Below the pieces are notes generated by a model, which had not been told where the DNA came from, did no database searches, and worked only from the letters and a program-made list of their open reading frames with translations. Below are positions 8,027 to 14,707 of a stretch of 20,843 nucleotides of DNA, piece after piece. The stretch covers positions 1-20,843 of the forward strand of contig PFWI01000016.1 of the NCBI GenBank assembly GCA_002791075.1. Reading direction: 5' to 3'. A program made the translations under genes and the position numbers. The number at the start of each line of letters is the position of its first letter. The first letter of the stretch is position 1. The DNA comes from a bacterium (Candidatus Ratteibacteria) CG_4_9_14_3_um_filter_41_21 (GTDB lineage Bacteria > Ratteibacteria > UBA8468).

Positions 8027-8047
8027 ACCTCCAACGGAGGTGGTATC
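8021..8047 (+). promoter_or_regulatory. Hairpin burying the IS630 transposase Shine-Dalgarno sequence
   Basis: GATACTACCTCC (8021-8032) and GGAGGTGGTATC (8036-8047) form a 12-bp stem with one G-U wobble and a three-base loop (AAC). The right arm contains the ribosome-binding GGAGG (8036-8040) and ends directly against the ATG at 8048. Only transcripts that begin upstream of the element would contain both arms. Confidence 0.7.
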
Positions 8048-9159
8048 ATGAAAAGGAAAAATGCAGTCAGATTAAAAGTAAAAGAGAAAGAGTTGCTAAG
8101 GCAACTTTTAAGTAGGGGTAAAGAAAGGGCAAGAAAACTGACGCGTTGCCGGATCCTATTGCTGGCCGATGAAGGCAAGAAGGATGCTCGGATAATAGAA
8201 TCTTTAAGGGTAGCACGCAATACGGTCCGCCAGGTTCGCCAAAGGTATGTCCGGGAAGGCTTGAAGGCGGCAATCAATGAACATCCGCGGTCAGGAGCGC
8301 CGAATAAGTTCAGCGGCCGCCAGAAGGCCAAGATTACCGCCATAGCCTGTTCAGAGCCTCCGGAAGGAAGGAGCCGCTGGACTCTTCGCCTGATCGCGGA
8401 TAAGATTGTGGAGTTGGAATTCGCTGACAGCATATCCTATAAAACAGTTGAGCGCATCTTAAAAAAAACGAACTTAAGCCTCACTTAAAGAAACATTGGT
8501 GTATCGGTCAGATTACGGCCGACTTTCTCTGGCGCATGGAAGAGGTCTTAAATCTCTATGAGCAAACTTACAATCCGCAAAGGCCGGTGGTCTGTTTTGA
8601 CGAACGGCCTTGCCAGTTGACGGGGGAGGTGGTAACCCCCATTCCTATGAAACCCGGAAAAGATTTCCGCCAGGACTATCATTATGACAGAAACGGCACT
8701 TGCGTGACGATGTTAGCTTTTGAACCCTTAACCGGCAAACGGATTACTGTTGTCAGAGAACAAAAAACCAAGAGAGATTACGCGATGTTTATGGAGGAGT
8801 TGGCGCAGGCGTATCCGGAGGCGGAAAAGATTATCCTAATTCAGGATAATCTTAACACGCACAACCCCTCTTCCTTCTACGAGACCTTTCTTCCGGAAGA
8901 CGCCTTTCGTCTATCTCAGCGCTTCCAAATGTTTTACACGCCCAAGAGAGCCAGTTGGCTAAATATGGCGGAGATAGAATTTTCCGCCCTTGCCAAGCAA
9001 TGTCTTGACCGGCGCATTGGCGATCTTGCGACCTTATCTAAAGAAGTGTACGCTTGGACCGGGGAACGGAACCGCAAGAAGGCAACCGTTTCCTGGCAGT
9101 TTACAAAAAATGACGCCCGAAAGAAGTTTGATAGATTCTATCTGGATGTCAAGAATTAA
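8048..9159 (+). CDS. IS630-family transposase, orfA/orfB joined by a predicted -1 frameshift
   Basis: OrfA (ATG 8048, stop at 8486-8488, 146 residues) contains helix-turn-helix domains (KDARIIESLRVARNTVRQVR and a downstream winged segment). OrfB continues in the -1 frame to the stop at 9157-9159 and carries the catalytic core: CFDERP (first Asp), LIQDNLNTH (second Asp) and SWLNMAEIE (Glu). The second frame is coding-like from about 8461, well before its first ATG at 8536, so orfB is not an independent gene. The fused product is about 370 residues, the normal IS630 length. The join is at the A8 run 8461-8468. The stop lies inside the right inverted repeat. OrfA alone could bind the ends and act as an inhibitor, but this is inference. 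Confidence 0.85.
8461..8468 (+). other. A8 slippery run, predicted -1 frameshift site
   Basis: In the orfA frame the sequence reads tta aaa aaa acg, which contains the heptamer A AAA AAA. Slippage by -1 gives tta aaa aaa aac gaa and joins orfA to orfB. I see no strong stem-loop directly downstream and no obvious Shine-Dalgarno stimulator at the usual distance upstream, so a plain mutation or indel error in the homopolymer is the alternative. Confidence 0.55.
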
Positions 9160-9161
9160 TG

Positions 9162-9893
9162 TCACAGAGCAGTAGTGATATCAAATATATCTTTAATCCT
9201 GACATTAATTATCTTTGCCTTTCCTATTCTGCAGGTATGTAAGGCTTTGTGCTTTGAAAAAACCTTCTCCATCTTCTTAAAATCATTAATATAACCCTTT
9301 TTTCTTAAATATTCTACAGATTGAGAAGGTACCTCAGTGCCATCGGGAAGAATTACAAAAGAACCTTTGAAATCACGATAGTATCGATAAGGAACCTGCA
9401 TATATTCCTCTACACTATGCAACTCTGTGCAGGAAGAAAAACCAACCCCTAAGAAGAGATTCCAGGCATCTAACTTATATAACTGTTCAAAAGTACTACC
9501 CTTGCCAAAGCTTCTTACCCCTTCCCCCATAACATCCTTGCGATGGGGACCAATGGCGGCAACCGAATGGCAGATATGATGACTCCTGATAGCTTCTTTT
9601 CTTTTTCTGAAAATCTCGGGAATTATACCCACCTCTGACTTTACCGATGTATTGGCTAGATCAAAGACTACCTTTTCTTGATCATGAAAAGAACCCCAGG
9701 TAAATGTCGGCATTACTATTGTTCCTTCTTTTCCAACCGTCTCCAGCAAAGCATCAATTATGGTATCGGCCCCTCCTACTACATAACCAAAAGAACTTAA
9801 AGAGGAATGAACTAAAACCACATTCTTTTCTTTCAGTCCAACGGTTCTCAAACTATACTTTATATCTTCTTTATTGACAGTTTCCTCCTCCAT
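9162..9893 (-). CDS. AAC(3)-family N-acetyltransferase, 3' end replaced by IS DNA
   Basis: This family transfers an acetyl group from acetyl-CoA to an amino group (aminoglycoside 3-N-acetyltransferases, YokD, FrbF). Signature segments are VLVHSSLSSFG (26-36), GTIVMPTFTW (57-66), RSHHICHSVAAIG (103-115) and GFSSCTELHSVEEY (151-164). The protein has 243 residues; relatives are usually about 260-270. The last codons (ITTAL and the stop) run through the IS4 terminal repeat and the IS630 end, so the natural C-terminus has been cut off, probably by only a few residues. The ATG at 9893 has no good upstream ribosome-binding site; the gene follows its neighbour by 25 bases. Presence in a sugar/aminotransferase operon suggests an amino-sugar-like substrate rather than antibiotic resistance. 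Confidence 0.8.
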   Translation of the reverse strand: MEEETVNKEDIKYSLRTVGLKEKNVVLVHSSLSSFGYVVGGADTIIDALLETVGKEGTIVMPTFTWGSFHDQEKVVFDLANTSVKSEVGIIPEIFRKRKEAIRSHHICHSVAAIGPHRKDVMGEGVRSFGKGSTFEQLYKLDAWNLFLGVGFSSCTELHSVEEYMQVPYRYYRDFKGSFVILPDGTEVPSQSVEYLRKKGYINDFKKMEKVFSKHKALHTCRIGKAKIINVRIKDIFDITTAL

Positions 9894-9918
9894 TTCTGCA
9901 AATTTCTAAAAACCTTCA

Positions 9919-11574
9919 TTAGCAAACATGGGTAATAAGTTCTACCTTCTTTCCCGGCTTAAGAGGTATTTCTAAACGAGCAAATGCCATCTCGAAACTG
10001 GAACGATTATTTTTAGAGTAGGAGTTAAATGGTAAACACGGCCAGTGAAATGTACAGGGGGTACTGGTAGATATTATAGCTTTCTGACTAGCAAAAAGAA
10101 TTTGATTCCCTTTTCCGAGTCTATATCTGATAACAGTTTTGCCAAGTTTGACATCCTGGTTGTTTAAACGAATACTATCGCCAGGTTTCACAAAAAGAGG
10201 GATGTTCCATAAAAACCTTTCTTTAGATGGCCCTCCGATAACTGCTCTGATGAGACATGTTGATACATTGGGCCACTTGACCTCGAGCCGGCCAACGAAA
10301 TCGGGATAAATGGCTTCCAAATATTTTGGTTTCGCATCAAGGCCTATACGTCCACCTACTAAAGGTCCTTGTAACCTTTTGTTCACCGGGAGAAACGTAT
10401 TATGCAATGGATGTTTTTTATCCTGACTACCATTAATGATAAGCCCTGTGGTTTTATGCCAGAGACTGAAATGGTTATTATTCCCTAAATTAAAAGGATT
10501 CCTTGGAGAAACAATACTGGCATCAGCAGACAGTGTAACTTCCCATGCTCCTTTGCGAATAAAGCCAGATACTGTGGTTAGCTGCCTACAACCTTTCCAG
10601 GGATGGTATGCGGGAATTTCTCCTTCTTGATAATGAATAAAATTTTCCAGCCATCTTGCACATTCTTCTCCCTCCATAGCTACTGGAGCCTTCAGTCTAA
10701 CAAGAGCTGCCTGCTTGATAAAGGAACGGCCTTCAGGGAAAATGCTGAAACCAAAATGACCCCAAGTGAATGGAGAAGAATGATAGCGACAACGTTTATC
10801 AATAGTTGCCACATGGGTAAAATCCGGATAGGAAACTGTTTTATGGAAATTCAATGCCCGGCGCAAAACTTCACGGTAAACTGGCTGTGGAGACAAAACA
10901 TTCATCCGTGCTATACCGGCCAATGAGACAATATTGTACAAAGGTGTTGGTCCCCTGTCCTCAGCCCAGTAACCATCAGGATGCTGGTATTCAGCAAAAC
11001 GAACAGTGAACTTGTCAGCCAGCCTGCACCAATCTTTTTTTTGCAGAATAATCCCTGCCAGATAGAGAGCAACCGCATAGAGAATGGCATGGTTGGGTCC
11101 TGTGCTGAAAGACATCCAGTTAAACCGTCTCTGCTCAAGATAACCTTTAATCCGCATTGCTAGATTGCCCGCACTTCTTAAAAATGTCTTTTCCCAGATT
11201 ACTCTGCGAGAAGATTCCAGCTCATCCTTGATTAGGAAATAGGCATCGGCCCAGAAAGTCAGAAGTCGCTGGTCGACCATTTTACCCTTATTTCCATAGG
11301 AGCTATAATTGATTTCTCCATTGCTATCGGTGACTTTAGCCACATAGTCTCCGAGTTTGATAATAACTTGAAGAATTTTTTGGTCTTTGAAGTAAGGATT
11401 ATCAGGAAAATTTGTTTTATAAAAATATGCCAGAGGATAAATAAATTGCTGGCCATAAAGGAAATAGCTTCTTGGATCTTTTGGCGAAAAATATCCCTCT
11501 GGATTAAGACGCTCCAACATCGCTGGGATACGATCCTTTACACTATCCCGATAAAGCTGAGGAAATTTAATCAT
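9919..11574 (-). CDS. Predicted alpha/alpha-toroid polysaccharide lyase-like protein
   Basis: This 551-residue protein has no signal peptide. The first roughly 290 residues are helical, with repeated aromatic-rich helix pairs (YGQQFIYPLAYFYK, FNWMSFSTGPNHAILYAVAL, GYWAEDRGPTPLYNIVSLAG), as in the alpha/alpha barrel of heparinase II/III- or alginate-lyase-type enzymes. The remainder (about 350-551) is beta-rich and could be the accompanying beta-sandwich domain. Asn-His in GPNHA and the later Tyr and His residues are candidate catalytic groups, but I cannot assign them. The ATG overlaps the stop of an upstream amidohydrolase remnant (ATGATTAA), so it was translationally coupled to that gene. 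No Shine-Dalgarno sequence is visible, and loss of the upstream gene may therefore lower its translation. The family call is tentative. Confidence 0.5.
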   Translation of the reverse strand: MIKFPQLYRDSVKDRIPAMLERLNPEGYFSPKDPRSYFLYGQQFIYPLAYFYKTNFPDNPYFKDQKILQVIIKLGDYVAKVTDSNGEINYSSYGNKGKMVDQRLLTFWADAYFLIKDELESSRRVIWEKTFLRSAGNLAMRIKGYLEQRRFNWMSFSTGPNHAILYAVALYLAGIILQKKDWCRLADKFTVRFAEYQHPDGYWAEDRGPTPLYNIVSLAGIARMNVLSPQPVYREVLRRALNFHKTVSYPDFTHVATIDKRCRYHSSPFTWGHFGFSIFPEGRSFIKQAALVRLKAPVAMEGEECARWLENFIHYQEGEIPAYHPWKGCRQLTTVSGFIRKGAWEVTLSADASIVSPRNPFNLGNNNHFSLWHKTTGLIINGSQDKKHPLHNTFLPVNKRLQGPLVGGRIGLDAKPKYLEAIYPDFVGRLEVKWPNVSTCLIRAVIGGPSKERFLWNIPLFVKPGDSIRLNNQDVKLGKTVIRYRLGKGNQILFASQKAIISTSTPCTFHWPCLPFNSYSKNNRSSFEMAFARLEIPLKPGKKVELITHVC

Positions 11575-11698
11575 CCAATTTTAACAACGTAGCGCTATTA
11601 GAATAAAAGATTTTCTTTTCTTCTTGGCTAATTGGATAAAGCTTTCTTCGTTCCCATTTCCTAAGTGGGCAATGATAAGTTTTGCCTATATGGTCATG
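11567..11698 (-). pseudogene. Amidohydrolase 3' remnant following the URO-D stop codon in frame
   Basis: Directly after the TGA of the URO-D gene (11699-11701), 43 further sense codons continue in the same frame to a TAA at 11567-11569. The stretch reads like an amidohydrolase C-terminus: a metal-site-like HDHIGKTYHCP, then PISQEEKKIFYSNSATLLKL, whose last helix matches the ending of the intact amidohydrolase at 12838 (KKTFEKIAFKNAKRLL). The stop overlaps the ATG of the next gene. It is best explained as the end of a deleted amidohydrolase gene now fused behind the URO-D gene. Confidence 0.55.
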
Positions 11699-12841
11699 TC
11701 AATTATGGACATCTTCTCTATACTTCTCCAGAGTTTCAACCATGGCTAAAACATTTTCAACCGGGGTTCCTTTGAGAATAGCATTGGAGGGTCCGAGAAC
11801 AAGTTTTGCCCCTTTAGCCTTTTCGATCAGCTCCTTTGTTTCCTTAATAACTCTTTCTGGATTTGCATTATGCAATAGAGCAGAGGGTATATTTCCAAAG
11901 AATATTTTCTCAGGATATCTCTCCTTTAATAAATCTATCTCCATCCCGGCATTTTTATCTATCTCTCCATATGCCTGGCATCCCGCCTTGATTAAAATCT
12001 CATCCAGGATGGACCACAAATTGCCATCGGAACGAAAACTATAGACCATATTATTTTCTTTACAAAAGTCTCCGATCTTCTTCAGGCGAGGCGTCATCAT
12101 TTTCTTAAAACAGTCCGGAGAATACATCGGTCCTTTATTACTGGCTAAATCGCCTCCTCCAGCAATATAGCGAACACCAAGTTTATTTAATATTTCGAGT
12201 TCATAAAGCGCCCTTTCCAAAGCAAGATCAAGATACTCTTCAATAGCCTCTGGATAGAGCAGGGTTGCGGGAAGCCAGATATTATCTGGTGGAATACAAA
12301 TACCCGCAGCAGACACTATCAGCTCAAACCCATCTGCCCCTGCCTTGCGGAAATTCTCTATAAGGTTAGAATAATAATCTACAAGATGGACATCTTTCTT
12401 GAAATTTTTTCTTTCTTCTTTGACTATTTTTGGTATATCATCTACAGTTAAATTATCTTGAGGACCTTTAATTGCCGCAAAATTTCCTGAAGCAGGGTCG
12501 TATTTTCTGATGGTTGGGTTACTTTCAGAACCATACACAAAGGTGAATTTATCTATCTGCTTAATCGGTTTTTCTGTCAGGCGCCAGGGCATTCGGATAA
12601 AGTCCCATTTTAGGACTTTATTTAATTCCACAAGATCGTAATAAAGTTTCTCTTCAAACTCCTGATGAAACTCATCCCCTTTGCTCCAGGTTAAAGATTC
12701 GGCATAATGGAGAGTCGTTGTGCCCGCATTTACCTTTCTTCCTAAAAGTTTGCTGGCGACATCACAGGCAACCGCCGGCCCCCAGGAAGGGATATAATCC
12801 TTCTTTTCAAAAGGGTCTTGGGATTGATATAATTCCTTCAT
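11699..12841 (-). CDS. URO-D superfamily protein, function unknown
   Basis: This 380-residue URO-D superfamily protein overlaps the upstream amidohydrolase by ATGA and is thus translationally coupled to it. The pattern of the superfamily is clear: GVRYIAGGGDLASNKGPMYSP (223-242), then YSFRSDGNLWSIL (267-279), then EIDLLKERYPEKIFFGNI. In related sequences the strand before SDG usually carries His; here it reads Phe-Arg, so the usual metal ligand is not evident. There is no heme-type N-terminal signature. It may be a corrinoid or other methyltransferase relative or a lyase of the same fold; nothing in the sequence decides this. Confidence 0.65.
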   Translation of the reverse strand: MKELYQSQDPFEKKDYIPSWGPAVACDVASKLLGRKVNAGTTTLHYAESLTWSKGDEFHQEFEEKLYYDLVELNKVLKWDFIRMPWRLTEKPIKQIDKFTFVYGSESNPTIRKYDPASGNFAAIKGPQDNLTVDDIPKIVKEERKNFKKDVHLVDYYSNLIENFRKAGADGFELIVSAAGICIPPDNIWLPATLLYPEAIEEYLDLALERALYELEILNKLGVRYIAGGGDLASNKGPMYSPDCFKKMMTPRLKKIGDFCKENNMVYSFRSDGNLWSILDEILIKAGCQAYGEIDKNAGMEIDLLKERYPEKIFFGNIPSALLHNANPERVIKETKELIEKAKGAKLVLGPSNAILKGTPVENVLAMVETLEKYREDVHN

Positions 12842-13674
12842 ATCCTCAATAACCTCTTGGCATTCTTAAAAGCAATCTTTTCAAATGTCTTCTTCTTAAT
12901 TAATCTCCTTTCCTCTGCCTCCTTTAAAAATTTAATTTGGGGGCATTTCTGCCCTGGGGATAAATAGTCGGTGCCAAAGAGAAGTTTATCCTGAAATTCC
13001 TCCAAGAAACGATACCCGAACCCCGAGTCACGAGTGATGGCATTGTAGCCACTGCCAGCAGAAAGGTCGCCATAGAGATTAGAGTATTTAGAAAATAGCC
13101 TATCCAGTGCTCCTTTTTTTACCTTTCCCTTTGGGTAGCCAGTAAAGTCCTTCTTTTTCACATCGGAAGAGATTTCAGCCCAAAAATGTGGACCATGACC
13201 GATAAAGATTGTTCTCGGAAATTTTTTGAGCATCTTTTCCAATCTCGGAAGACCGATATCATCCTTATTTCTTAATCCATCTAAATGCAGAACAATCAGC
13301 ATCTTTAATCTTCCGCAGGCCTCGTATATTTTTTGCAGTCGGAGGTCATCCACCCATAAACCGGCTAATTCCTCGCCAAAACCTTTACATCCTCTTTCTT
13401 TATACTCCTTTATTACCCTATAGAAATCAGTTGAAGGGGAAGAGTTTCCTCTTCTTGGGTCAACATTGCAGAAGGGGATAAGTCTATCCGGATGCCGCTT
13501 ACAAGCCTTTAATACCTCATCAGTGGTTACATAATATAAGGTTTCTTCCGGATTCTCAATCGGTAAAACTATGCTTTTCTCAATCCCATTTCTATCCATA
13601 AATTTTAAAAGTTGATTAACCTTCAATGGCTTCCCTAAACCGAGTTTCCCGATATGGGTGTGGATATCAATCAT
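12838..13674 (-). CDS. Amidohydrolase family 2 (ACMSD-like) metal-dependent hydrolase/decarboxylase
   Basis: This is a 278-residue TIM-barrel protein. Metal and catalytic residues of the family are all visible: Asp3-x-His5-x-His7 (IDIHTHIG), His130 (IVLHLDG), His160 (FIGHGPHFW) and Asp236 (LLFGTDYL). The C-terminus FKNAKRLLRI is typical. Family members hydrolyse lactones and amides or decarboxylate aromatic and dicarboxylic acids; lactone hydrolysis would fit a sugar pathway, but this is inference. AAGGAG lies six bases before the ATG. It overlaps the downstream URO-D gene by four bases (ATGA). Confidence 0.85.
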   Translation of the reverse strand: MIDIHTHIGKLGLGKPLKVNQLLKFMDRNGIEKSIVLPIENPEETLYYVTTDEVLKACKRHPDRLIPFCNVDPRRGNSSPSTDFYRVIKEYKERGCKGFGEELAGLWVDDLRLQKIYEACGRLKMLIVLHLDGLRNKDDIGLPRLEKMLKKFPRTIFIGHGPHFWAEISSDVKKKDFTGYPKGKVKKGALDRLFSKYSNLYGDLSAGSGYNAITRDSGFGYRFLEEFQDKLLFGTDYLSPGQKCPQIKFLKEAEERRLIKKKTFEKIAFKNAKRLLRI

Positions 13675-13712
13675 TCTATTCTCCTTTTTTTAAACAAGAT
13701 TAACAGGTATGC

Positions 13713-13776
13713 TGTCATTCCCGAGGTTAGTAATCGGGAATCTATAGATTCCTGCTTACACAATGCAGGAATGACA
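13713..13776. repeat. Palindromic TGTCATTCC repeat, copy 1
   Basis: The 64-bp unit begins with TGTCATTCC (13713-13721) and ends with its exact complement GGAATGACA (13768-13776). Inside are two smaller hairpins, TTCCCGA/TCGGGAA and ATTCCTGC/GCAGGAAT. It lies between the stop of the sugar isomerase gene and the start of the amidohydrolase gene. It resembles REP/MITE-like intergenic repeats and might attenuate or stabilise the operon transcript. Confidence 0.8.
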
Positions 13777-13778
13777 GT

Positions 13779-14579
13779 TTATTCAATCTCACTTAAACAT
13801 CTTTTCATATGTTTAATACTTTTCTCTATCCCTGCCTTAGCATCTTCCTTTGCTTCATACTCCAAAGAGAGGTAGCCATTGTAACCGGCATCCTTCAGTA
13901 TTCTGAAGCATTCAGCAAAATCTATATCCCCCTCTCCTACGGGAACCGCCAAAAGACCATCTTCTTTTTTCTTAAGGTCTTTAACATGAACCATCGCGGC
14001 ATAGGAAGCGGTATTTTTTACTCCTTTTGAAGGCTCTTCGCCATAGGACCAAAAATTGCCGATATCCACATTTGCCTTCAAAAAGGGAGAATTTATTTTG
14101 TTAAGATAGAAAAGAACCTGCTTTGAGGTTGCCGCCAGACCCCCATGGTCCTCAAGAGCCAAGATGATCTTGTTCTGCTTTCCGTATTCAGTGCATTCTG
14201 CTAAACAATCGCAGATTAAATTGCTTCCTTCTCCCCAACTTAAACCTTTTCTTCCTCCGGCAAAGACTCTTAAAACCTTTGCTCCTAATTGATTTGCTTC
14301 ATCAATCGCTAATTTTACTTTAGCAATTTCTTCTCTTACCTTGCCTGTTCCAACTACCGCGCCAAAGTTATTTCCCACGATATATCCCGAGAGAGCGATG
14401 TTATTGTCATTTAGCCAGGCAGGGAGTTCAGTGAACTCTCTTTTTTTATCCTCCCAGTAATAGCCTAAATCAACTCCCTCAAAACCAACGCTGCTTGCAT
14501 ATTCAATAAATTCTTTTACGGTCATCTTCTTTGCAGAAAAGAGTTGAGCACAACTATAAATCGTAATACTTGTCTTCAT
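13779..14579 (-). CDS. Sugar phosphate isomerase/epimerase (xylose-isomerase-like TIM barrel)
   Basis: This 266-residue protein is of the AP-endonuclease-2/xylose-isomerase-like TIM-barrel family. The four expected divalent-metal ligands are present: Glu143 (LALEDHGG), Asp172 (ANVDIGNFW), His198 (AMVHVKDLK) and Glu240 (YLSLEYE). VGEGDIDF and GYNGYLSLEYE are hallmark phrases. The enzymes interconvert ketoses and aldoses or epimerise keto-sugars and inosose-like rings; the exact substrate is open. The ATG is five bases after AAGGAG. Palindromic repeats lie directly on both sides of the gene. Confidence 0.85.
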   Translation of the reverse strand: MKTSITIYSCAQLFSAKKMTVKEFIEYASSVGFEGVDLGYYWEDKKREFTELPAWLNDNNIALSGYIVGNNFGAVVGTGKVREEIAKVKLAIDEANQLGAKVLRVFAGGRKGLSWGEGSNLICDCLAECTEYGKQNKIILALEDHGGLAATSKQVLFYLNKINSPFLKANVDIGNFWSYGEEPSKGVKNTASYAAMVHVKDLKKKEDGLLAVPVGEGDIDFAECFRILKDAGYNGYLSLEYEAKEDAKAGIEKSIKHMKRCLSEIE

Positions 14580-14597
14580 TTTTCACTCCTTATTTAG

Positions 14598-14682
14598 ATT
14601 CCTGTTTGCACAGGAATGACAGAATGGGTTGTCATTCCTGCATTGTCTCCCCCTGTCATTCCCGCAATCAGTTAGCGGGAAT
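14598..14682. repeat. TGTCATTCC repeat, copy 2 (rearranged)
   Basis: Two hairpins belong to the same family as the copy at 13713: ATTCCTGT (14598-14605) with ACAGGAAT (14610-14617), and ATTCCCGC (14658-14665) with GCGGGAAT (14675-14682). Between them are extra GTCATTCCTGC and TGTCATTCCCGC half units. The order of parts differs from copy 1, as if two units had been joined. It fills the gap between the DegT and sugar isomerase genes. Confidence 0.75.
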
Positions 14683-14707
14683 CCATTCCATTCATCCTAT
14701 TTTGACA

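Larger units (their letters stand above)
7977..9172 (+). mobile_element. IS630-family insertion sequence nested in the IS4 element
   Basis: The element is about 1196 bp long and is flanked by TA on both sides (7975-7976 and 9173-9174), the IS630/Tc1 target. The ends 7977-8004 and 9145-9172 are imperfect inverted repeats (21 of 28 positions agree), with shared cores TGACAT and TTGACA. It contains a transposase in two overlapping frames. An eight-base direct repeat CAGTAGTG surrounds the element, but this follows from the TA duplication plus chance identity of the next bases, so I use the TA boundary. Confidence 0.85.

Noticed and set aside
8536..9159. OrfB of IS630 as an independent gene starting at ATG 8536
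   Set aside because: The frame is clearly transposase-like for about 75 bases before this ATG, so orfB is reached from orfA.
7972..9177. CAGTAGTG on both sides of IS630 as an 8-bp target duplication
   Set aside because: IS630 elements duplicate TA; the inner bases of each copy can be accounted for as IS630 end or IS4 repeat sequence, so the longer identity is probably chance.
9162..9893. AAC(3) gene as an aminoglycoside-resistance gene
   Set aside because: Family membership alone does not show resistance; the gene is inside a metabolic operon and has lost its 3' end.
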